Positions 28,864-35,920 of a stretch of 64,000 bases of DNA are shown here, piece by piece. The notes below the pieces were generated by a model. That model did no database searches. It was given only the letters and a program-made list of their open reading frames with translations, and had not been told where the DNA came from. Positions within the stretch are counted from its first letter, which is position 1; every line of letters starts with the position of its first letter. The translations under genes were made by a program, and so were the position numbers. The stretch comes from Micromonospora sp. NBC_00389 (GTDB taxonomy: Bacteria > Actinomycetota > Actinomycetes > Mycobacteriales > Micromonosporaceae). Location of the stretch: positions 4,278,001-4,342,000 of the forward strand of contig NZ_CP107947.1 in NCBI RefSeq assembly GCF_036059255.1. The letters are read 5' to 3'.

Positions 28864-29562
28864 TCAGCCCGGCTGTTGACCCGCCTCGGCGAGCCAGCGC
28901 TCGGCCCGGGTGATCCTGGCCTTGACGTCGCGGAAGTGCCGGCGCATCGCCTCCTGGGCGCCGCTACCGTCGCGGTTGCGCAGCGCCTCGACGATCCGCC
29001 GGTGATTGGCGACGATGTCCGCCGCCCGGTCCTCGGGTGGCCCGAGCGCCGGCTCCGCCTCGTGGTAGACGTCCCAGAACAGCCCGATCAACTGGAGCAC
29101 GAGTTCGTTGTCACAGGACTCGTAGAGCAACGAGTGGAAGGCCCGGTCCGCCTCCTTGTCCCTGGCCATCGCTGTGACCAGGGCGTCCAGGGCCGCCAGG
29201 CGGGCCTCGCTGACGTCGAGTGCCACCGAGGCGATGAGCCCCGTCTCCAGAATCTCGCGAACGGCCACCAGATCGTGCAGCGCCCGCACGCCGTGCCCGG
29301 GCCGGGTGCGCACCCGGAACGTCAGCGACGGGGTGAGGACGTCCAGCGGCGCATGCCCCACGAACGTGCCGAAGCCGTGCCGGATCTCCACGATGCCCAG
29401 CGCCTGCAGGGCGCGGATCGCCTCCCGCACGCTGTTGCGGCTGGCACCGAGCAGCTCCATCAACTGCGGCTCGGTCGGCATCGGGGCGCCGGGCGCGAGT
29501 TGACGATCGTGAATGAGGGCGACGATGCGGTCCTGCAGGGTCTCCCTCGTGCGTGCCCGCAT
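28864..29562 (-). CDS. FadR-type GntR regulator of the sialoglycan locus (second copy)
   Basis: This 232-aa protein starts at the ATG at 29560-29562, chosen because GGGAGG lies 4 nt upstream; an ATG 42 nt further up lies inside an operator-like site. The HTH is MPTEPQLMELLGASRNSVREAIRALQALGIVEIRHGFGTFVG, nearly identical in recognition helix to the regulator at 18161, and the C-terminal FCD domain has VREILETGLIA, FHSLLYESCDN and NHRRIVEAL. The shared recognition helix (SRNSVREA) suggests both bind the same operator. Divergent from the beta-galactosidase gene. Confidence 0.85.
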   Translation of the reverse strand: MRARTRETLQDRIVALIHDRQLAPGAPMPTEPQLMELLGASRNSVREAIRALQALGIVEIRHGFGTFVGHAPLDVLTPSLTFRVRTRPGHGVRALHDLVAVREILETGLIASVALDVSEARLAALDALVTAMARDKEADRAFHSLLYESCDNELVLQLIGLFWDVYHEAEPALGPPEDRAADIVANHRRIVEALRNRDGSGAQEAMRRHFRDVKARITRAERWLAEAGQQPG

Positions 29563-29598
29563 GCTGCCTCCCACACTCCGCATGTCTTCTCGCGCTCC

Positions 29599-29613
29599 GA
29601 ACATCCCACGTCA
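29599..29613. promoter_or_regulatory. Operator-like site upstream of the second GntR gene
   Basis: GAACATCCCACGTCA matches 13 of 15 consensus positions and lies 36 nt before the chosen start of the regulator gene, consistent with autoregulation. Confidence 0.6.
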
Positions 29614-29705
29614 TGGCCCTGACGAAGCGGGGCGGTGGGCCGGAATTTACACCCGCCCCGCCTTGACGGTCACCACGCCCCCACCTAATGTGCCCGGTTG
29701 ACGGA

Positions 29706-29720
29706 TGACATCCCATGTCC
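29706..29720. promoter_or_regulatory. Operator-like site upstream of the GH42 gene
   Basis: TGACATCCCATGTCC matches 14 of 15 consensus positions and is 57 nt before the beta-galactosidase start. Confidence 0.65.
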
Positions 29721-29776
29721 GCCTCGCCCGAATCGGGACATCTGGCGGCACCGCGGCGACGAGGAGTGGAGTCAGG

Positions 29777-31768
29777 ATGACCATGCCCCGAATCATGTTC
29801 GGCGGTGACTACAACCCGGAACAGTGGCCGGAGGACGTCTGGGCCGAGGACATGAAGCTGATGGTGGAGGCGGGCGTCTCGCTGGTGTCGGTGGGCATCT
29901 TCGCGTGGGCCCGGGTGGAGCCCAGGCCCGGCGAGTATGACTTCGGCTGGTTCGACCGGGTGCTGGACCGCCTGGCGGAGGCGGGCATCGGCGCGAGCCT
30001 GGCCACGATGACCGCCTCGCCACCGCCCTGGTTGTCCCGGCTGCACCCCGAGGTGCTACCCAGCAGGGCGGACGGCGTGACGCTCTGGCCCGGCGCCCGC
30101 CAGCACTACTGCCCGTCCAGCCCGGTCTACCGGGAACACGCCGCCCGGCTGGTCGAACAAGTCGCCACCCGCTACGGCGACCACCCGGCCCTGCGGCTGT
30201 GGCACATCGGCAACGAGTACGGCTGCCACGTGCGGGCCTGCTACTGCGACGTGTCCGCGGCGGACTTCCGGCGCTGGCTGCGCGAACGCTACGGCGACGT
30301 CGACAGGCTCAACGCCGCCTGGTCCACCACCTTCTGGTCCCAGCGCTACGACGACTGGTCGGAGGTCCTGCCCCCGCGCACAGCGCCCACCTTCGGCAAC
30401 CCCGCCCACAAGCTCGACTTTGCCCGCTTCAGCAACGACGCGATCCTCGCCTGCTACACCCTGGAACGCGACATCCTGCGCCGGCACACCCCGGACGTCC
30501 CGGTGACCACGAACTTCACCGGCGTCGTGCACAAGCCGATCGACTCCTTCCGCTGGGCCGCCGAGCAGGACGTCGTCAGCCTCGACAGTTATCCCGACCC
30601 GTACGACCCGCGCACGCACATCGACGCCGGGTTCGGCTACGACCTCGTCCGCTCGGCCCGTCGAGGGCAACCCTGGCTGCTCATGGAGCAGGCACCGAGC
30701 GCGGTCAACTGGCGGGAGCGCAACGCCCCCAAGCCGCCCGGAGTGATGCGGCTGTGGAGCTGGCAGGCGGTCGCCCACGGCGCCGACGGGGTGCTGTTCT
30801 TCCAGTGGCGGCAGGCGGCGGGCGGCGCCGAGAAGTTCCATTCAGCGATGCTGCCGAACGCCGGTGCGCACACTCGGACCCACCGCGAGGTGCGCGACCT
30901 CGGCGCCGAGGTCGCCGCCACGGCCGAACTGGCCGGCACCCGGGTACGGGCCGAGGTGGCCCTGCTGCACGACTGGCCGAACTGGTGGGCGGTGGAGGGC
31001 GAGGCTCACCCGGCCCCGCTGGACCTCTTGGCGGCCCACCGGGCGCACTACACGCCGCTGTTCGACGCCCACGTCACCTGCGACGTCGTGCCACCCGATG
31101 CCGACCTGGCCGGATACCGCCTGGTGATCGTGCCCAACCTGTACCTGCTGTCGGACGCGACGGCCGCCGCGCTCCGCGAGCACGTGGACCGCGGCGGGGT
31201 TCTGCTGGTGTCCTACTTCACGGGTGTGGTCGACGGCACCGAGCGGCTTCATCCGGGGGGCGCGCCGGGGCCGTTGCGGGACGTGCTCGGACTGCGGGTG
31301 GAGGAGTTCTGGCCCCTACCCGCCGAGGGCACGATCGGCCTGGACGTCGGCGGCCGGCAGGGTCGGGGCCTGGAATGGTCGGAATGCGTCGAGCCGGCGG
31401 GGGCGCAGGTGATGGGGAGGTTCACCGAGGGCGAGTTGGCCGGCCGACCCGCGGTGCTCCGGCACCGCCACGGAGCCGGGGCCGCCTGGTACCTGGCGAC
31501 CCGCCCCGACCCGGCGCTGATGCGCACGGTGCTCGACCAGGTCCGAGCGGAGGCCGGAGTCGCACCGGTCCTGCCCGACCTGCCCGACGGCGTGCAGGCC
31601 GTCCGCCGCCACGGCGACGACCGGTCGTACCTGTTCCTGCTCAACCACGGCGACACGCAGGCGACAGTGGCGCTCCCGTCCCCGGCCGTCGACCTGCTCG
31701 GTGACGCGGACCGCCCGACCGAGCGCGTCACCCTGCCGCCGCGCGGCGTCGCCGTCCTGCGCTCCTGA
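29777..31768 (+). CDS. GH42 beta-galactosidase
   Basis: This 663-aa enzyme begins MTMPRIMFGGDYNPEQWPE, typical of GH42. The acid/base Glu is in WHIGNEYGCH, the nucleophile Glu in LLMEQAPSAVNW, and a Cys cluster (GCH...CYC) matches the family metal site. A glutaminase-type trimerisation domain follows (residues about 400-600) and then the small C-terminal domain. No signal peptide, so it acts in the cytoplasm on imported galactosides. GGAG lies 5 nt upstream of the ATG. It would remove galactose exposed after sialidase action on mucin-like or milk-type glycans (inference). Confidence 0.9.
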   Translation: MTMPRIMFGGDYNPEQWPEDVWAEDMKLMVEAGVSLVSVGIFAWARVEPRPGEYDFGWFDRVLDRLAEAGIGASLATMTASPPPWLSRLHPEVLPSRADGVTLWPGARQHYCPSSPVYREHAARLVEQVATRYGDHPALRLWHIGNEYGCHVRACYCDVSAADFRRWLRERYGDVDRLNAAWSTTFWSQRYDDWSEVLPPRTAPTFGNPAHKLDFARFSNDAILACYTLERDILRRHTPDVPVTTNFTGVVHKPIDSFRWAAEQDVVSLDSYPDPYDPRTHIDAGFGYDLVRSARRGQPWLLMEQAPSAVNWRERNAPKPPGVMRLWSWQAVAHGADGVLFFQWRQAAGGAEKFHSAMLPNAGAHTRTHREVRDLGAEVAATAELAGTRVRAEVALLHDWPNWWAVEGEAHPAPLDLLAAHRAHYTPLFDAHVTCDVVPPDADLAGYRLVIVPNLYLLSDATAAALREHVDRGGVLLVSYFTGVVDGTERLHPGGAPGPLRDVLGLRVEEFWPLPAEGTIGLDVGGRQGRGLEWSECVEPAGAQVMGRFTEGELAGRPAVLRHRHGAGAAWYLATRPDPALMRTVLDQVRAEAGVAPVLPDLPDGVQAVRRHGDDRSYLFLLNHGDTQATVALPSPAVDLLGDADRPTERVTLPPRGVAVLRS

Positions 31769-31797
31769 CCGGAGCCGGGCGCCGCCGTTGACCGGGA

Positions 31798-31831
31798 GGT
31801 GTGCGCCGCGGCCCCGGCCGCGGCGCACACC
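31798..31831. terminator. Bidirectional hairpin between convergent GH42 and sialidase genes
   Basis: A perfect 14-bp stem GGTGTGCGCCGCGG (31798-31811) with its complement (31818-31831), 6-nt loop, between two stop codons. Confidence 0.75.
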
Positions 31832-31836
31832 CCGGT

Positions 31837-33051
31837 TCACCCTCGCGGCTTCAGCTCGCCGGTGGGGATCCGGCGGAAGGTAATGGTCTCGTACGGGCCG
31901 AAGTTGCCGGTCTCGTAGAGCACACCGACCGTACGCGCGTCCATCTGCACCAGGTCGGAGTAGCCGGCGGGAAGGCCGGACAGCGCCAGGGCCGGCCACC
32001 AGGTGGCGCCCTGGTCCGTGCTGATCCGCAGCGTCATCGCGGCCCGGCTGGCCGGATCGGCGGGCCCGGAGAAGAGCAGTGGCGCCTTCGGGCCGGTCAC
32101 CTGCAGGACGCTGGCCTGCACAACCGGCCCCACCAGCGTCGCCTGCGGCCGGTACGGCAGCACCAACGACTGGCCGCCGTCGGCGCTGTAAGTGTCGGCC
32201 CGGTTCCCCGGCCCGCTGCCGTTGTGCTCCCGAGTGTTCAGGTAGAGCCGGCCGTCCGGCAGCTGTGCGGCCGTGGACTCGTTGACGTTCACGTAGCCGT
32301 CCGGGTTGTCGTCGACCGCCCCGATCTGCCAGTTCACGCCGTCGTCGTCGCTGTAGAGCAGATGGCCGCCGTAGTACTTGGCCTCGGTGCCGAGATCGGC
32401 CGAGCCGGCCGGCGGCGCGATCGAGTGGTTGGCGGGCACGACCAGCCGGCCCCGGTGGGCCGTGCCGGCCAGGCGCAGAGCGTGGCCCGGCCCCGTCGCG
32501 TACCACCGCCAGTTCTGCGCCTTCGCCTGCCCGGTGATCTCCCGAGGAGCGGACCAGGTGGCTCCCTCGTCGTCGCTGTGCTGGACGAAGACCCGGCGGC
32601 TCTGCTCGGCCGTGACCTCACCGCGCATGATCTCGGCCTCCGACGCGTCGGCGGAGTTGGTCGTGGACAGCAGGACGAGACGGCCACTCGCCGTCAGGAC
32701 TGGCGCGGGGTTCCCGGCGGTGTCCGGACCGCGGTCCTGCACCACCTGCAACGGCCCCCAGGTGCATCCGCCGTCACCGGACCGCTTGAGGACGAGGTCG
32801 ATGTTGCCGGCATCGGCCAACGAGCCGTGTCGCCCCTCGGCGAAGGCGAGCAGGATGCCGGACCGGGTGGTGACGACGGCCGGGATCCGGAATCCGGTGT
32901 AGCCCTCGGTGCCGGAGACGAACGGCACGGAGGTGTCGCATCGGTGCGTGGGTGCCGCCGGTTCGGCCGTCGCGGGCGGGGCCCCGACGACCAGGGAGGC
33001 GGCGAGCGCGACAGCGCCGAGAGTGATCATCGAACGGGGTGACCGGGACAT
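31837..33051 (-). CDS. Secreted sialidase without accessory domain (second)
   Basis: This 404-aa GH33 enzyme starts at the ATG 33049-33051, with GAGG 5 nt upstream. That start gives a clean signal peptide (MITLGAVALAASLVVGAPPATA) and leaves the operator-like site in the promoter. It has GFRIPAVV with the FRIP Arg and Asp boxes SGDGGCTWG, SDDEGATWS, SDDDGVNWQ and STDQGATWW. It lacks the LamG-like domain of the other two sialidases, so it may prefer soluble or short substrates. Convergent with the GH42 gene. Confidence 0.9.
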   Translation of the reverse strand: MSRSPRSMITLGAVALAASLVVGAPPATAEPAAPTHRCDTSVPFVSGTEGYTGFRIPAVVTTRSGILLAFAEGRHGSLADAGNIDLVLKRSGDGGCTWGPLQVVQDRGPDTAGNPAPVLTASGRLVLLSTTNSADASEAEIMRGEVTAEQSRRVFVQHSDDEGATWSAPREITGQAKAQNWRWYATGPGHALRLAGTAHRGRLVVPANHSIAPPAGSADLGTEAKYYGGHLLYSDDDGVNWQIGAVDDNPDGYVNVNESTAAQLPDGRLYLNTREHNGSGPGNRADTYSADGGQSLVLPYRPQATLVGPVVQASVLQVTGPKAPLLFSGPADPASRAAMTLRISTDQGATWWPALALSGLPAGYSDLVQMDARTVGVLYETGNFGPYETITFRRIPTGELKPRG

Positions 33052-33132
33052 GCGCGCCTCTTTCGTGGTGGTGGGGGGCACTTCGTGGATCCTGCGTATC
33101 GTTCGGAGATACGCCTGGTCGGGCACGAGGTA

Positions 33133-33147
33133 GGACGTCCTCTGTCC
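33133..33147. promoter_or_regulatory. Operator-like site upstream of the second sialidase
   Basis: GGACGTCCTCTGTCC matches 13 of 15 positions of the locus consensus and is 81 bp upstream of the chosen start. Confidence 0.55.
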
Positions 33148-33498
33148 GAACCAGACGCTAATGGTGGAGTTCGATGTGGTCAAGGTCGATGACAACGGCC
33201 CGTCGGGCAGGGTGACGGTTCGGCGGGGATGGCGTGGGAGGGGATGACGATGCGGTCGACGCGGCTGCGGTGGTGCTCAAGCGGGTGTCAGTACCAGATC
33301 GTTTTGAATGACGAATAGGAACCTCCAGTCGGCGTCGCCCCGCGCACTCCAGGCCGCACTCGCCGACTGGAAAGCCGCCCTGCATCGACGCGCCTGGCCG
33401 AAGCTCACCGGCTCCGCGCCTCTCTCCGAGTACCTGGCGGCCCTCGACGAACACCGCTATCGACGCGTGACCTGTGAATACATTCGGCGCAGGTGGTA

Positions 33499-33529
33499 GT
33501 GCCCCGCCGGACCACCGCTGGCGGGGCAC
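33499..33529. terminator. Hairpin after the third sialidase gene
   Basis: GTGCCCCGCC (33499-33508) pairs perfectly with 33520-33529 around an 11-nt loop, 12 nt past the stop of the leftward sialidase gene. The rest of 33148-33498 shows no gene I can support. Confidence 0.6.
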
Positions 33530-33540
33530 CGACGCTGCGG

Positions 33541-35439
33541 CTACTGCTGGAGGTTGATGGTCGTGAACGGGAGGCGGAGCCGGAGCTGGCCGGCGATCGG
33601 GACGTTGTGTTCCCTGACACCCCGCAATTCCTCAGGCGTCAGGGCGCGGCCGTAGATGCGGAACTCGTCGAGGGCGCCGCGGAACCGGTTGACGCCGTCG
33701 ATCCGTTGACCGAGGCAGATGCTACGGATGCCGAACTCCTTGCCGGTGGTCACCGAGCCGCGGGGAGCGGCCAGGTTGGCAACGGTGACGCCGTCGATGA
33801 GGACCGTGACCCGGGTCGCCGTGCGTTGCATGGCGACGTGGTGCCAAAGCCCGTCGTTGTACGCGCCCGCGATGGTGATGTTCGCGTCGCCCTGGCCGGT
33901 GCCGACGACACCCCGGATGCGGTTGCTCGCCGGTTCGGCTCGCAGCCAGATCTGCGCGGCTCCCGTACCCACCTGGTGGAACCACCAGATCACGTGGCTG
34001 CCGGTGGTTTCGCTGTACCGGAACCAGGTCATGATCGTGAACTGGTTGTCCTCAAGGTCGACATCCGGGTTGTACGGCACCTCCACGTGGTCGTCGACGC
34101 CGTCGAGCGCGATTCCGTCGCCGAACCGCCCCTCGGTCAACGTCGCGCCGCCGCGCACGTAGGCGGTGTTGTCGTAGCGCGGCGCCGCGTCCGGGGTCGC
34201 CGGTCCCGGCTCCGGTGGCGGCGGCAGGTCCGGCGGTGAACCGTTCGGGGTGTCGAGGTACGCCTCGTTGAACCTGACGAACTGGATCACCTCGTACAGG
34301 GCGGCCGTGCCGCCTTCGTACAGCACCCCGGCCACGGGGCCTGTGACCGGGTCGGTCTCCGTCTTGACCATGTCGGAGTACCCGCCCGGACCCCAGCTGA
34401 TGACCTTGCCTTCCTGCCAGGACTCCCAGGTCTGGGCCTCGTCGTACGAGGACCGGATCGTCAGGGCCTCGCGCTTGCCGGGGTTGGCAGGTCCGGAGAA
34501 GAGGATGCGGTCCCGCGCGTCACCTTCGTCGGTGGCGGTGAGGCGTAGCAACGCTCCCTGCACAACCGGCATCGTCAGCTCAGGCACCATCTGGAACGGC
34601 GCGTCGTAGCTTTCGCCGCCGTCGCTGGAGATTGCGTACGCCCGGGTGCCCTCAGCCGTGCCGGCTTCCCGCACGTTGACGTAGATCCGCCCGTCGGTCA
34701 ACTCCACCAGCGTCGACTCGTTGACGAAGATGTCGTCGGCGGCGCCACCGGCACTGGCGCCGAGGTGCCATGTGTCGCCGCCGTCGTCGCTGTACCCAAG
34801 GTGGATGCCGGCGATGTGCCGCCCGTCGGGTGCGAAGGACTCATGGTTGGCGCTCATCACCAGCCTCCCGGTGTGCGGGCCGCGTTTGAGCTGGATGGCG
34901 TGCACCGGACCGGTGGCGTACCAGGCGGTCCACTCCGGCAGCATCAGCTCGTTCATCTCCCGCGGCGCGCTCCAGGTCGCTCCGTGGTCGTCGCTGACCT
35001 GCAGGAACGGATCGCGGCCACCGCTTCCGGTGCCCGGGTTGTGGGTCGTGAACAGCACGACCCGACCGGTCCGTTCGTCCACGACCGGCATCGGGTTGCC
35101 GTGCGTGTCGCCGTTGCCGCGCGATACGACCTGTAGCGGCCCCCACGTGCGACCGCCGTCGTGGGACCGCTTCAGGACCAGGTCGATGCCGCCCCTGTCG
35201 TCACAGTTGTTGATCCGGCCTTCGGCGAACGCGAGCAGGTCCCCGTTGGTGGCCTTCACGATCGCCGGGATCCGGAAGCAGAAATACCCGTCCGTGTTCG
35301 CCGTGTAGACCGCCTGCTCCTCGTGGTACGGCTCCGCGGCATGCGCGGTGCCGCTCGTGAGCAGGGCGGCAGCCATCGCGGCGACCACCATAGTGGACAA
35401 CAGTCGACGGTGTCTTTGGCTGTGTCTCTGTCTCGTCAT
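33541..35439 (-). CDS. Secreted sialidase with C-terminal LamG-like domain (third)
   Basis: This 632-aa GH33 enzyme closely parallels the first sialidase. The start at 35439 follows a GGAGG about 11 nt upstream; an upstream GTG overlaps that site. Signal peptide VVAAMAAALLTSGTAHA, then FCFRIPAIV and Asp boxes SHDGGRTWG, SDDHGATWS, SDDGGDTWH and SSDGGESY. The LamG-like region (residues about 425-630) has GDGIALDGVDDHVEVPYN, FTIMTWFRYSE and DGLWHHVAMQR. It seems to be a paralogue from local duplication of the sialidase-LamG unit. A perfect operator-like palindrome lies 154 bp upstream. Confidence 0.92.
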   Translation of the reverse strand: MTRQRHSQRHRRLLSTMVVAAMAAALLTSGTAHAAEPYHEEQAVYTANTDGYFCFRIPAIVKATNGDLLAFAEGRINNCDDRGGIDLVLKRSHDGGRTWGPLQVVSRGNGDTHGNPMPVVDERTGRVVLFTTHNPGTGSGGRDPFLQVSDDHGATWSAPREMNELMLPEWTAWYATGPVHAIQLKRGPHTGRLVMSANHESFAPDGRHIAGIHLGYSDDGGDTWHLGASAGGAADDIFVNESTLVELTDGRIYVNVREAGTAEGTRAYAISSDGGESYDAPFQMVPELTMPVVQGALLRLTATDEGDARDRILFSGPANPGKREALTIRSSYDEAQTWESWQEGKVISWGPGGYSDMVKTETDPVTGPVAGVLYEGGTAALYEVIQFVRFNEAYLDTPNGSPPDLPPPPEPGPATPDAAPRYDNTAYVRGGATLTEGRFGDGIALDGVDDHVEVPYNPDVDLEDNQFTIMTWFRYSETTGSHVIWWFHQVGTGAAQIWLRAEPASNRIRGVVGTGQGDANITIAGAYNDGLWHHVAMQRTATRVTVLIDGVTVANLAAPRGSVTTGKEFGIRSICLGQRIDGVNRFRGALDEFRIYGRALTPEELRGVREHNVPIAGQLRLRLPFTTINLQQ

Positions 35440-35592
35440 GAAATGCGATACCTCCACTGGTCACCGCTGGGGCGGCTCGTGTCGAGCGGCAGGTGGATCC
35501 AGGGCTGCCGGTTGTCGCACCTGTTGCGCTCCCGGATCGTCGGCAGCTCTGCCCGTACCGCCCACCTCTCGCCACACATTCGAAAGGTTGGC

Positions 35593-35607
35593 GGACATCC
35601 TATGTCC
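35593..35607. promoter_or_regulatory. Perfect operator-like palindrome upstream of the third sialidase
   Basis: GGACATCCTATGTCC is the archetype of the locus motif, with 7-bp arms when flanking C and G are counted (35592-35608). The region 35440-35914 otherwise shows no supported gene; it is the divergent control region of the third sialidase and the SGNH gene. Confidence 0.75.
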
Positions 35608-35883
35608 GGCGCCGCGCGACGCAAGCCCTCCGGCGGCATGTCGGCCGGCTTGGTCGACACCTCCCTCCCCGGGGCTCTTCATCCAACGCGGCATGAGGCG
35701 GTTCGACATCACCCCCCAATCGGGCGGCGTTGAAGGGCCGCAACCCCTTATCCCCTGCGAGAAGTCCACCGGGGGCATCTATCTGCATCGACCCCTCTCC
35801 GCCCTCGTGGTGCACTCCAAGAACAGGCTGAGTCGCGACCGGATCGAAAGCCGGAGAACTGTTGACCGCGACGAGGGTGGGTA

Positions 35884-35897
35884 GCAAACTCGTTTGC
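35884..35897. promoter_or_regulatory. 14-bp palindrome upstream of the tandem SGNH gene
   Basis: GCAAAC and GTTTGC form a perfect inverted repeat with a 2-nt centre, 18 bp before the start codon. It may be a second operator independent of the locus motif. Confidence 0.4.
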
Positions 35898-35905
35898 GAC
35901 GACGA

Positions 35906-35920
35906 GGAGATCCCATGTCC
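35906..35920. promoter_or_regulatory. Operator-like site overlapping the SGNH start codon
   Basis: GGAGATCCCATGTCC matches 14 of 15 positions of the locus consensus and includes the GAGGAGA ribosome site and the ATG. A second half TCCTATGTCC follows directly. Confidence 0.6.

Noticed and set aside
33308..33499. Small plus-strand gene of 63 codons between sialidases
   Set aside because: No ribosome site, no family resemblance, and it runs into the terminator hairpin of the neighbouring gene.
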